Assembly (NCBI GenBank): GCA_016081115.2
Contig: CM071932.1
Location: forward strand, 55,130,659 to 55,194,658
From: Rehmannia glutinosa
Taxonomy: Eukaryota; Streptophyta; Magnoliopsida; Lamiales; Orobanchaceae
DNA length: 64,000 nucleotides
Direction: 5' to 3'
The translations under genes and the position numbers were made by a program. Positions 51,026-62,209 of the stretch are shown one piece after another. A model generated the notes under the pieces. The model had not been told where the DNA came from and did no database searches. It saw nothing but the letters and a program-made list of their open reading frames with translations. Each line of letters opens with the position of its first letter. Position 1 is the first letter of the stretch.

Positions 51026-52608
51026 TGTAGGTCCCAAGGGGTGTGAGTAAGGTTTAGAAGGGGGGTTGAATAAACCTTACCAACTTTTCGATTTTTTAGT
51101 CCTTTTAAAATATTACAGAGTTAATTACATAGCTAAGTTCTTGAAGGACAGCTAAGTTAGTTAATCAGCAGAGTTAGCCACTCAACAGACTCGAAAGAGC
51201 TATTGATAGAATAACTCAGCTGTTTAGACTAAACCTTAACTTGGCTGTGATAATATTTTCAGCGGAAGACTTAACACCCTTGAATTTGATTTAACTTTAT
51301 CTTAACACTTAGTTTTAGCACTTTGTTAATTATCAGTTGGATAGCAAATTATCAGCAGATATAAAGTGATATGTAGAAATAAAATGCTGAAATGTAAATG
51401 AAACAATAATTTTTATAGAGGTTCGAAGATGGGGTAATTCTTCTACTCCTCTCTTCTCCAACTCCTGGAGGAATCCACTAAGTAATGATCAATTTACAGA
51501 GTGGTTATCAGTCCAGATACAAGTCTTGGTCACACAGCTGACTTGCTCCTTTGGGACTCAGTTTGGAGATGCCATGATCACACAGCTGGCTTCTCGTCCA
51601 ACTCAGCTTCTTCACAGGGCGGCTGCCTTGCTACTTCAACTTACTTTCTCAAGCTTCTAGGATTTGATCACGAAGCCCTCCAATAACTTGAGATTGGTTC
51701 GACCTTGAACCTTCCTACAATCCTCCTTGGAAAGTAGACCCCTTTTGATTCTTCAAAAGTTTCCTCTTTAACAGTTTGAAGTTGTCTTTCCTTCACAGCT
51801 TAGTGTTGGATTGATTTCCTTCGAGATTTAGGCTTGAGGATTTTGCTTGAATAACTTAAGAATGTTTTTCAGGTTATAGTATGAATAATTCTTGTTATCT
51901 CAGGAGTGCTAGGTTCAGGTAACCTTTTCTCAAAGTAATTCCTCAGCCTTTTATAGTGCACTTTCAACAATCTACCCGTTGAAGAGATAGACTGATTTTC
52001 AAAAGTCACTTATGTTCGTTGGCTTGTCTTTTTTTGGTCTTCAATCTTGAGATGTAGACCTTTCTTCGTATTAAATGAATGTTCAGCTTTTCAGAATCTG
52101 AGACGAGGTGCACTGCTTCCCATTGGTTTATTCCTTTTGCACGCTTCTGGGACTGAGCACTTTAAGGTATTGCAGCATGGAAGTATTACTTATTTAAGTA
52201 ATGTTCTTGACTTTTGTGCAGTGGATTCTTTTCAGTTAACTCCTCTTTGCAGCTGCCTTTTCCCTAGGTGACTTGAGTCTGCTCCAATGATTGAAAAACT
52301 CATCTGTCACTTCAATTTGACTTGGCTTCTTGGGTTGACTTAACTGACTCTTCTCACAGTTGTCTCACAGCCGACACTCCTTCAGTCGAGTCCTTGGTCT
52401 TCTTTCTTGGCCATACTCAGTTGTTCCTCAACGGAGTCTTCTCTTCACATCTTCAGTTGACTTCTTGTATTTCCAGGCATAGCTGACTTGACTCAACTTA
52501 TACAGCCCTATCTATTATAATAAGAATTACAAGAAAAATAGGGTGTCAACTCTCTAGTCTAAGTTTTACATGGAATTCATCAAAATCTAAACAATAAATC
52601 TCCCAACA
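51026..52608 (-). repeat. 5' LTR Z of element E (subtype b)
   Basis: A full 1583-bp LTR (minus strand TGTTGGGAGATT to GGGACCTACA), with TATA box (minus strand) at 51949-51955. It is the reference for subtype b: its middle part (e.g. the stretch near 51870-51910) matches the partial LTRs at 25565 and 39861 and differs from X, Y and C. Confidence 0.93.
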
Positions 52609-53016
52609 ATACTTTATTTGAGTTGTAATCTTGATGGTTTCAAATCATCCAAAACAAGACATATTTGTTAGGTGTTCTTGTGGTAAGAACACACTTGGTT
52701 GATTATTTAGGTGTTGAAGAGTTTGGTGCTCTTCATAGGTGGTGTTGTAAGAAGATTGTGGTACTCTTCAAGGTAAATATTGTAATAGTTTGATATCTAT
52801 TAATAAATGTTTTCCTTTCAAATCCATTCGAAAATACCGGGTGGTAGTGGATTAGGCTCTATATGAGTTGAATCACTTTAAATCATTGTGTTTATTCTTC
52901 TTATTCTATATCATTCTTGAAGAGCTTTTCACAAATTCCAAAAAGAGGGCGTAAATCAGAAAATTGGGAAAATCTATTCACCCCCCTCTAGATTTTCATA
53001 GCCACTTAGACTAACA
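52609..53016 (+). repeat. Copia-2 5' LTR, second part
   Basis: Starts ATACTTTATTTGAG, matching 60986 of the 3' LTR, and ends GACTAACA at 53016. Confidence 0.9.
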
Positions 53017-53018
53017 AG

Positions 53019-53031
53019 TGGTATCAGAGCC
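53019..53031 (+). other. Primer binding site, copia-2
   Basis: TGGTATCAGAGCC, the full plant copia PBS for initiator Met-tRNA, two bases after the LTR. Confidence 0.92.
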
Positions 53032-53080
53032 AAACTCTTTATCAAGCTCGTTTCTCATTGCGAGTAAAGAGGAAAGATCC

Positions 53081-54600
53081 ATGGCTACAAACGAAAGCTA
53101 CCTCACCACTGGTGCCTCAACTAACAAGCCACCACTATTCGACGCCAACAACTATGCCTTCTGGAACATGGTCATTGAAGGAATTTCCCAACCAACTAAG
53201 AAATTGGAGGATGGAACTTCGGTCCTCAAAAGTTTCAAAGAGTTTGATGAAAATGACAAGAAGTCTTTCTCTATAAATGGTAAGGCTTTGGATATTTTAC
53301 ATTGTTCTCTTACCGGCACAGAGTATAATCAGGTCTGAGGAATAAGGCCGGCACATGAAGTATGAGAAAATTAGAAACTATTTATGAACGTACTAAGAAA
53401 ATTAAACAAGCTACAAAAATAATGTTTGTTAAAGATTTTGAAAACTTCATAATGTTCGAGGGTGAAGGGATTTCGATAATGTTGGAAAGGCTAGAAAACA
53501 TTGTCAATCCTCTATTGGCGCTCGGAAAGGTCATCTCCGAAGAAAATAAAGTAACCAAAGTTTTGAATGCTCTTCTCGCCTCATGGTCCGAAAAAGTGAC
53601 GGCTGTAACGGAAGCTCAAAATCTTGAGACTCTCAAGTTTGATGAGCTAATTGGGAATCTTCTCATATATGAAGTCTATCTTAAAGAAATGAATAATTAC
53701 AAACCATCCACCTCTCATTCGGGTATGCATACTACACCTAAAGGCATTGCTTCAAATTCAAATAATTCATATTATGGTAGTGATGAAACTACCACCCTTG
53801 TTCAAAAATTTGCCAAATTTTTCAACAAAAATAAGGCAAGAAATGATAGAGACAACTCGTGCTTTAAATGGGGAAAATCCGGGCACTTTATAGCCGATTA
53901 TCGTAAAATGGCAGAGGCGGAGTAAAAGAAGAAAAAGGCTTTTCCGGAAAATAAGGCTCTCAATGTGGATGTCAAAACGTGGGATGAACTTCTTGCAATA
54001 TCCGATAATGATGAGAAAACTGGACATGGTCTTACGGCCATAAATAATGCAGACAATGAGGTACATTTTAACTCTTTCTCTTCCTCTTTAATTGATGAGT
54101 TACAAGGTGATTATGATGATTTACAAAATGAGTTTAGAGACATGATTTGCAAATACAAGAATTTGAAAAATGGGTTTAAAGAGTTAATTTAAATGAGTTT
54201 AAAGAGTTAAAATTAGAAGAAAAAAAAAACAAGTCATTTAATTCTTATGAATCTCTAGACCATGCTCATTCAATCACGCTTGCTAAAGTCAAAAGTCTTG
54301 ATTCCGAAAATCAATTGCTCACTAAAGAAATAAAAAGTTTGAAAAAGGATGTACAACGTTTCAACTTGAGTACTGATAAGGTCACAAAAATTCTTGATGT
54401 TCAAAGAAGTGAGCAATCTAAAGTATGACTTGGTTACAAACCTTTTCAAACCAATTTCAAGAAAAATAATCAGGCTCCAACTTTCATTCGTACTAGCACT
54501 CATAGAATAATTACTTGTTTTTATTGTGGTAAAAATGGACATCTTGCTAGCAATTGTAACATTAGAAATAGTAGTAGTCATTATTGGAGACCCAAATGTC
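53081..54600 (+). pseudogene. gag: Copia-2 gag, with stops and frameshifts
   Basis: The ATG at 53081 opens a DUF4219/UBN2-type gag (PPLFDANNYAFWNMVIEGIS) with a stop at 53336. It continues in 53362-53925 with a UBN2 segment (ISMLERLENIVNPLLALGK). A first knuckle is degenerate (CFKWGKSGHFIADY, two Cys lost). A coil-like part is at 53965-54190. A second knuckle at about 54516-54560 (CFYCGKNGHLASNC) is intact. Confidence 0.85.
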
Positions 54601-54689
54601 TCAATACTAACCCCCATGTACTCCAAAACTCTAGGGCACCTAAAAATATTTTATTTGTAGGTACTAGGGGAAATAATAATCACGGAGGA

Positions 54690-55090
54690 TTCCAAATGGC
54701 TCGTGGAAAGCGGATGTTCACGCCATATGACTGGAAGAGAATAACTTTTTACCAACATCAAGCTTCAAGAATAATAAAAATCATGTTCGGGAATGGCAAA
54801 GGCAAAATCCTTGGCAATGGAGACGTTAGTAACTCTTCTTTCTCTTTACATGATATATTGTTAGTAGATTGGCTTAAGTTCAATTTGGTAAGTGTAAGCC
54901 AACTTTGTGACTTAAATTAAGATTTTTAATAAAAAAATGTCTTATACTCAAATATGGTAAATTATTTGTGAAGTTGGTAAAAAATACAATCTTTATAAAA
55001 TTTGTACAAGTGATTTGGTTAGTCAAAATGTTTATTGTCTTGTCGCTAGCAATGATTTAACTTGTTTATGGCATAGGCGACTTGGACAGG
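54690..55090 (+). pseudogene. pol: Copia-2 pol, protease and pre-integrase remnant
   Basis: A protease motif with the active Asp changed (ESGCSRHMTG) and several stops. It is followed by a pre-integrase remnant (LTCLWHRRLGQ). The coding sequence then stops at the CACTA-type insertion. The integrase core that should follow is absent from the element. Confidence 0.75.
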
Positions 55091-55098
55091 ATATAAAA

Positions 55099-56536
55099 AT
55101 TTACAAACATAAATGATATTAGGTAACACCCAAAAAATGTTATCTAATGGCCACAAAATGTTACTATAGACAATAGGTAGCATTTTTATGGTGCTGCACT
55201 TGTCCGTGCTACCTATAGTCTAAGGTATCACTTTTATTAACATTTAGTGACACTTTTTCTATGTGTTACTTAAGTTCTCTATTGGTAACACTTTGAAGAA
55301 ATATTTCTAAAGTGTTACATATGAATCTTATGTAACACTTTTTGTAACACTTTTTATATTTGTAACGCTTTAAAAAAATACTTCTACAGTGTTACATATG
55401 AATCTTATCTAACACTTTTTTTTGTATCACTTCGTAGAAATACTATTTTTTGCCACCAAGTAGATTTGAACCCACGACCTATTATGTGTAGAAGTGACAG
55501 TTTGCCACTAAGCTAAGTTGATTCTTATTACAACTTTTGCTATGTTTTATATATATACATACACACAAAAATTGTATAAAACTTATATTATATGTATATA
55601 TAATATATTTTATATAATCAAGACTATATTATATAATATATGTATAAAATTATATTATCCATCGTATGTATCAAATTTTATATTAAATAGTATATACTTT
55701 GAAAATCATATTATGTTATATATTAAAGGACACAAAAAATTAAAAATATCAAAAATATATAAAATGAATTTATCGACTTATCAATATTCAATTGGTAAAA
55801 ATAAAAAAATATATAAATATAAAATTAATTTACCGACAGATAAAAAAGTTCTAACAGTAAAATTTTTAAATAATAAATAAATAATGAAAAAATAATTTAC
55901 GACGGAAAAATTTCCTAAGTAATCACCGACAACATTTGTTTTCATTGGTAATTTTTTTTAAAAAGTAAAAAAAAATAAAAAAAAGGTTAACGATGAAATT
56001 GGTCTCCGTTAGTAAAAATTAAAAAATAAATAAATATTAATAATAAAATATATACATGCGCATTTTCCGTCAGTATTACGACGTAATTAATTAGCTCCGT
56101 AAAAATTAAAAAATAAAAGCAAAACAAAAATAATTTATAAAAAGAAAACAAAAATTCAGTAAAAAAAACTGAGTACATGATGTCTACAATTTTTAGGTTT
56201 GGTGGTTTTTTGTCTTCACCTATTTTTTGACATCAATTAATTATGTAAATCGTTGACATGATTTATGATAGTTATATAATTTTGTGTTACTAAAATATAG
56301 CCTAAAAAGTGTTACAATTAATAAAATATAGTGTTGCCAAGAGTGCTTCTTAAATAAAGTGATACCTATTTGCGTTAAAAGAAATAACAAAGTGATACTT
56401 AAAAAGTGTTACTTATTAAAAAGTGTAACATATAAGCGTTACATATTGATAAAGTGCTACAAAAATGTTACATAAATATTATAATGTAAAAAGTGTTACA
56501 AAATTTGTGTTAACTAATGTCATTTATGTTGTAGTG
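55099..56536. mobile_element. CACTA-type non-autonomous DNA transposon
   Basis: About 1.44 kb between two pieces of copia-2 pol. The right end in reverse complement reads CACTACAACATAAATGAC, then ATTAGTTAACAC, a CACTA-type terminus. The left end (TTTACAAACATAAATGAT, then ATTAGGTAACAC) is its inverted match but has lost the CAC. Both subterminal zones are packed with AGTGTTAC/GTAACACT words, like the transposase-binding repeats of En/Spm elements. The centre is very AT-rich with no gene. No clear 3-bp target duplication is visible. Confidence 0.75.
55440..55530 (-). repeat. tRNA-like / SINE-like segment with pol III A and B boxes
   Basis: On the minus strand TAGCTTAGTGGC (55515-55504) fits the pol III A box, and GGGTTCAAATC (55473-55463) fits the B box, about 30 bp apart. 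This is the head of a tRNA-derived SINE or a decayed tRNA-like sequence inside the CACTA-type element. I see no clear 3' body or target duplication. Confidence 0.4.
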
Positions 56537-57634
56537 CTTCTACCTCAAATGATCAACCTTTTCTTCAAATGTTCAACAAGAGGATATGGGTGATACTTGG
56601 ATCTTCCTGTTGCTCTCAAATTCAAAGGAGATAATCCAAAAGATCTTATAATTGGGGATCCACTTGACAAGGTAATGACTAGAAAAAAAAATTCCGAAAA
56701 GCTCTAATATCTCAAAAGGAACCAAAAAATGCTAAGGAAGCCATATACGATGAAGATTGGTTTCTAGAAATGCAAGAAGAGCTTAATCAATTTGATAGGA
56801 AAGATGTTTGGGAACTTGTGCCTTGTCCTCCATCACAAACTATCATTGGAACAAATGGGTATTCCGGAATAAACACGATGATCAGGGCAATATCATCCGA
56901 AATAAAGCAAGGTTAGTAGCTCAAGGTTATTGTCAAGAAGAAGGTATTCACTATGGTGAAACATTTACACCCTTATCACATTTAGAGGCTATACGCATTT
57001 TACTTGCCTATTCTTGTTTCAAAAATTTCAAACTTTACCAGATGAATGTTAAATCCGCTTTTCTAAATAGTTTTATTCAAGAAGAATTCTATGTTAAATA
57101 ACCTCCGGGTTTGAAATTTTTTCTAGATCAAATGATGTCTATAAACTCAAAAAGGCTTTATATGGTTTAAAAGAAGCACCACGAGCTTGGTATGATAGAC
57201 TTAGTTCATTTGTTTTACAAAATAGTTTTACAAGATGTAAAGTTGATACAACTCTCTTTATTTTTGAAAAAGGGCAAGATTGTCTTTTAGTTCAAATTTA
57301 TATTGATGATATAATTTTTAGTGCTACTAATGAATCTCTTTGTAAGAAATTTTCCAAGTTAATGCAAGTTGAATTTAAGATAAGTATGATAGGAGAACTC
57401 AATTTCTTCCTTGGACTTCAAATAAAACAATGCCAAGAAGGTATTTATATATCTTAATCAAAATACACCAAAGAGCTTCTAAAGAAGTTCGGAATTGAAG
57501 AAGGAAAAACTGTTGCAACACCTATGGCAATAAATATCAAGCTTGACAAAGATGAAAAAGGCAAGCAGATTGATGAATCAAAGTATCGAGGTATGATTGG
57601 TATTTTACTTTATTTAACCGCAAGTAGACTCGAC
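56537..57634 (+). pseudogene. pol: Copia-2 pol, RT part
   Basis: Starts with the linker before RT (ALKFKGDNPKDLIIGDPLDK, in shifting frames). RT follows in 56808-57101 (FRNKHDDQGNIIRNKARLVA, QMNVKSAFLNS), then YGLKEAPRAWYDRL and YIDD at 57299-57310. It stops at TASRLD, where the hAT MITE is inserted. Frameshifts and stops are present. Confidence 0.87.
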
Positions 57635-58353
57635 TAGGGATGCAACGGGGTGGGTCTGGGACGGGTTTGCCTAAACTCAAGACCCGCCCCTCCAAGGAAA
57701 ATTCAGACCTAGGACCCGCCCCGCCCCGCCATGGACCCATAACCCGGCGGGTCCAACCCGCCAACCCGCCAGACAGATTTAATTTGCTGAATTTAAGTGT
57801 TCACTCCAAATGTCATATGCACGATTCTTAAGTCCAAGATTACTGGAAAAGATTCCAGAGTGATTTACTATTAAAATTAATATAATAATATGAAAATGAA
57901 AATATGAGGCTAATGAAATGGGTTACGCATAAATGGTACTGGCATTAATATGTAACTTTAGAAGCTACTTGTTTATTTTCCTAGTCATAACCCTTCGGCT
58001 TATATTCAGTTTTAAACTAATTAAACGTAAAATATAATTAAAAAGAAATGATTTATTTGATTTTTTAACTATTTCTAAATTAAACACAAAACATGATATC
58101 AACTTTTAGAAAAAAAACACTGTAATGTAAAAATTAAAATATTAAGTAATAACTAAATTTTAGTTAAAAAAACAAATATTTTACATATGCGGGGCGGGTT
58201 TGACTAAACCCGTTACCCGCCCCGAACCCAGCGGGTTTTAGTCAAACGGGTTTGTAACCCATCCTGGGATCCGTTTGATCGGGCTTAGACCCGCCCCCAA
58301 CGTGGTGGGTTCAATGCAGAGGCGGGTTTTGACCCGCCCCATTGCCATCCCTA
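57635..58353. mobile_element. hAT-type MITE in copia-2 pol
   Basis: A 719-bp insert starting TAGGGATGCAACGGGG and ending CATTGCCATCCCTA. The right end in reverse complement (TAGGGATGGCAATGGGGCGG) is the classic plant hAT terminus. Flanks are GACTCGAC (57627-57634) and GACTTGAC (58354-58361), an 8-bp target duplication with one change. Removing the insert and one flank restores the copia motif TASRLD-N-LHVV across the site. The ends are GC-rich (GGGCGGGT words), the middle AT-rich. It encodes nothing. Confidence 0.93.
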
Positions 58354-58960
58354 GACTTGACAATCTTCATGTAGTATGCCTATATGCTTGATTTCAAAGC
58401 AATTCTAAAGAATCTATTTTAAGTGTCGTCAAACATATTTTTCGATATGTAAAAGGCACTATTTCTTATGGCTTGTTTTATCTAAAGAACGGAAATTTTT
58501 CTTTAAAAGGATATAATGATTCATATTATGCGGGTAATATTGATGATCGTAAAAGTATATCCGGATCATGTTAATTTTTAGGCGATTGCCTAGTCTCTTG
58601 ATTTTCAAAGAAACAAAATTATGTATCTTTACCAATGGCCGAAGACGAATATATTTTTGCGGCCTTTTATTGTACTCAACTTCTTTGGATGACACAAACT
58701 CTAGCGGATTACAAATTTTCTTTTGAAGATGTTCCTAACTTTTGTGACAATACTTCCGATATAAATATTTTTCAAAATCTGGCTCATCATAATCGAACCA
58801 AACATATTGAGGTTCGACACTATTTTCTAAGAGATTTTGTTTCAAAATGAAAAATTAAGATGTGCTTTGTTCCGTCTCAAGATCAACTCGCGGATATTTT
58901 TACAAAATTGTTAACCGCCGAGTCTTTTACTTCAATTGGAGCTCGTTTAGGCATATGCAT
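58354..58960 (+). pseudogene. pol: Copia-2 pol, RNase H part
   Basis: Continues after the MITE with LHVVC, FRYVKGTISYGLFY and SYYAGNIDDRKSISG. RNase H motifs MAEDEYIFAAFYCTQLLWM, FCDNTSDINI and RTKHIEVRHYFLRDFV follow, and DQLADIFTKLL in the next frame. Stops interrupt it at least twice. Confidence 0.88.
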
Positions 58961-60179
58961 ATCGAATAAGGTCTATGTTTGCATTTCGTGCATTTTTCAT
59001 ACTTATGGGTTAAAAATTACATTTTCCAACTTGAAACTCGGACAGAGAATTGCACAACACATAGGGACAAGTTGCCCTAGGGGTCGACCGGTTTCCCTGT
59101 TCAGGCACTGGTCGACCCCCATGAGCGATCGGTCGCCCTGCATGCTGAGAGTATGTCTTAAACCATCTGTCCTTCCTTTCGTTTTGTTTTCTAACTTTCA
59201 CACCCATTCGCCCAATTCACACACATATCACTCAAAATAATATTTCTTACTTTTGTTACTACTTTGGACTTCTTAGATGTATATCTCATCCATCTTATTC
59301 ATCTTTGACAATTATTTGGTAAGTTTTGGCTTGACTTTTCTCATCTAAATTGGGTTGCACCATTTTCTCTGAAATTTTTGGCACTTGTAATTGATGAATG
59401 ATTGTATTTATATGATGGGGATTATGTATATTGTTGGATTGTTTCTATAGAATTAGGTTTGGCTTTGATTTTTTTGGCTCGATTCTATATCCAAATGGCA
59501 TATACATCTTTGTTTTCTATCTATGCATGCCAAGTATTTGATAAAAATACCTCAATGAAAATTCCATTTTTTATCTACTCTTCTTGATTATAACTGATTG
59601 CAATCCACTTATTGTTTATGTATCTCTCACATGTTCTTCAGGTGATATTATGATTCCTTGTACTCAAAGTATGATATTTTCATGATAATTGCTCGTTTTT
59701 TATCCTTTTGTGCACTTTGATATCTATCTATAATGTTTATATGTGCTAATAGACTTTTTTATGATTCCAAAGAGAGAGACAATGAAATGAGCTTATAAGC
59801 TAATGGTAAGATCAAATGAGCTAGAAAAAGCTCACAGAAAAAGCTCAGTGATAAAAGGATACAAGTTGTTCATGTTGATTTTATTGAGCCTTATTAAGCC
59901 TTATGACTAATGACTTATTTTTGACAGGGGGAGCTTTTAAGCTCTTGAGCTTTTAAGTCATTTTTGCAAAAGCTAAACTTCTAGCTTTTACGTTGTATGT
60001 TTTATTGATTAGCATGTTGACAGGGGGAGATTTTACAACTTGTTTTGAAAAATCATTGCTCCTATCCTTATGATTTTCATTTTGAGAAGTGTTGCTTAAA
60101 ATGGATAGTTGATTTTGATCGGATAAACTTGTTTTGTTTTAAATTCGCTCTCTTAAATTTGTTTTAGTTTGTAATCATC
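58961..60179 (+). other. Copia-2 3' non-coding region
   Basis: About 1.2 kb between RNase H and the polypurine tract. There is no supported gene. At 59060-59140 it has words related to the LTR motif ACCGGTCGCCCT. Two GACAGGGGGAG stretches (about 59926 and 60020) resemble extra polypurine tracts. Confidence 0.6.
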
Positions 60180-60190
60180 AAAAGGGAGGA
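60180..60190 (+). other. Polypurine tract, copia-2
   Basis: AAAAGGGAGGA three bases before the 3' LTR start TGTTAGATC. Confidence 0.85.
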
Positions 60191-60193
60191 GTT

Positions 60194-61424
60194 TGTTAGA
60201 TCAATATTTTTATTTTGATTTTGGTGATTTCAGATGAATGAGTTTTATATCAATACAATGTCCCCAAATGTTGTCCAAATAATTCAAAACATTTTCAATG
60301 ATTTTTACTAAGTTTTAGAGTACTTCTTGAACTTTATTTTTGACAAAAATCAGATAACTTCTCTGTATTGAGGTTGACACCGGTCGCCCTATAGGGAGAC
60401 CCGTAATTGAAAGTTTACAAAATAGAAAACAAAATAGAGAAGCTGAAGCAGGGAGGGTGACCGATGCCTGGGAATGTTTGTTTTTGCTTCGAAATCTCTC
60501 TGTTTCTCGAGCAAAAGGTCACTATCCACAGTGACCGGTCGCCCTAGACAGTGATCAGTCACCCTCAACAACATATGTATCAAAAACACTTTTCAACGGC
60601 TTTAAAATTCGAAATTCTAAGATGGCGACCGGTCGCCCTATTGTTTTGACAACAGAAACTGTACAGTGTGCTGACACTTCTCATGATTTTAAGGTTTTAT
60701 CTTTTCTTAACCAAATTCTTGGAATTGTTTTATCTTTATTTTGCAGAAATTACTCAATTCGGAGGAGCCTATGTTGGGGATTATATCTTGAGCTCTCCTA
60801 TAAATATATGAAGACTTGAAGGATCAAATACACGCAACACAAGCATACAACACAACAAGAAAATTCTCAGCAAAGTCTTTAGTTCTTCACTTTCAACATT
60901 CTTGTTGTAATAGCCTAAGATTATCACATTCACATCTTGATCATTAGACTTTCTTTCTTGATTACACTTGCACTTACAAAGTTGTATACTTCATTTGAGT
61001 TGTAATCCTGATTGTTTTAGATTATCCAAAACAAGACATACTTGTTAAGTGTTCTTGTGGTAAGAACACACTTAGTTGATTATTTAGGTGTTGAAGAGTT
61101 TGGTGATCTTCATTGTTGTAAGAAGAGTTTGGTGCTCTTCATAGGTGATGTTGTAAGAATAGTGTGGTATTCTTCAAGGTAAAGGTTGTAATAGTTTGGT
61201 ATCTATTAATAAATTTTTTCCTTTTCAAAATTCGTTCGGACATACCGTGTGGTAGTGGATTAGGCTCTAAGTGAGTTGAACCACTTTAAATCATTGTGTT
61301 TATTCTTCTTCTTCTATCTCATTCTTGAAGAACTTTTCACAAATTCGAAAAGGAGGGCGTAAATCAAAAAATCGAAAAAATCTATTCACCCCCCTCTAGA
61401 TTTTCATAGCCACTTGGACTAACA
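60194..61424 (+). repeat. Copia-2 3' LTR
   Basis: A 1231-bp LTR from TGTTAGATC to GACTAACA, with TATAAATA at 60799-60806 and the palindrome GCGACCGGTCGC at 60625-60636. It is intact, unlike the split 5' LTR. It is followed by CTGTG, the target duplication partner of CCGTG at 17943. Confidence 0.92.
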
Positions 61425-61969
61425 CTGTGGGCCGTATAGGAGAAATCGACCAATGGGCCAAACCCGGACTTTGAGCCAGTTTATTTATGAATAACCTATT
61501 GGACAATTAATGTTAAGTAAACATATATAAAATGAATTATATATTTAATTTATTAAATAGCGTTTTTGTCCCCAACACATTTTTATTCCTTTTAGACACT
61601 ACAAACAAAAAGGTGCCTTTATCTGCTCTCTTTTTGTTATCGCCAAAAATAACTGAAAGATGATATCAATGACATAAATTTATTTTGTGGAGCATGTTGC
61701 TACGATATAATTTATCTCGTGCATTTATATCATGGTCAACACATAACCAGTACATATTTAAGTGAGTTTTAGTTGGTCAAAATAATAAAAAACAAATTAT
61801 TAGAAGGTGTCTTGGCAATTTTTGGTAAAGAAAAACAATTTTGTTATAGGAATGGGTAAAAAAAGTTTCTTTATCCAAAATGCTTACTTTCAAATTTCTC
61901 CATAATTTTAAAATGAATTAATCTCCTGTCAGACAATCGCAACACGCTACTCGTATTCTAAAAAAATAT

Positions 61970-61971
<2 letters not shown>
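61425..61971. other. Intergenic DNA, no recognisable gene
   Basis: Resumes the sequence interrupted by copia-2. AT-rich; I see no gene or repeat here. Confidence 0.5.

Positions 61972-62057
<86 letters not shown>
61972..62057. repeat. (CT)n microsatellite, about 43 units
   Basis: An uninterrupted CT run of about 86 bp. The open frame read across it on the minus strand (Arg-Glu repeats) is only a translation of the repeat. Confidence 0.97.
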
Positions 62058-62058
<1 letters not shown>

Positions 62059-62209
62059 ACCACTTGTTTGATCTATGTCCAACAACCCCCCAAAAAGAAA
62101 CAGACAAAGAATGTTTATTAAGTTAAAACCCATATCGAAATTTGTAGAGCAGTGTGTGCAAAAATGGATGTAGCTCTGTTGGGTGGCTCTGTTGGGTGGT
62201 GGTAACTAG

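Larger units (their letters stand above)
39861..52608 (-). mobile_element. Sirevirus-like element E (minus strand, pol deleted)
   Basis: An element with subtype-b LTRs at both ends: a partial 3' LTR (39861-41223) and a full 5' LTR Z (51026-52608). Gag and ORF3 are present, but about 1.2 kb of pol are gone, including the RT active site and RNase H. Copia-2 resumes directly after LTR Z with ATACT. The 3' LTR is cut at AACCTTAACT by LTR Y, as expected if a subtype-a element inserted there. Confidence 0.88.
17948..61424 (+). mobile_element. Copia-2: older Ty1/copia element split by nested insertions
   Basis: A second copia family on the plus strand. Its 5' LTR starts at 17948 (TGTTAGCTC), is interrupted at 18458 and resumes at 52609. 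PBS, gag and pol remnants and a 3' LTR (60194-61424) follow. The flanking 5-mers are CCGTG (17943-17947) and CTGTG (61425-61429), a target duplication with one mismatch, which ties the two distant ends together. Without the foreign inserts the element has lost its integrase and carries many stops. Inserts: the Sirevirus-like cluster (18459-52608), a CACTA-type element (55099-56536) and a hAT MITE (57635-58353). Confidence 0.88.

Noticed and set aside
55518..55880. 120-codon Tyr/Ile/Lys-rich frame
   Set aside because: It lies in a very AT-rich part of the CACTA-type element and has no transposase motif.
57537..57764. Gly/Arg/Pro-rich minus-strand frame
   Set aside because: It spans the GC-rich end of the hAT MITE and the RT remnant; no gene family.
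61918..62133. Minus-strand open frame with Arg-Glu repeats
   Set aside because: It is a translation of the CT microsatellite.
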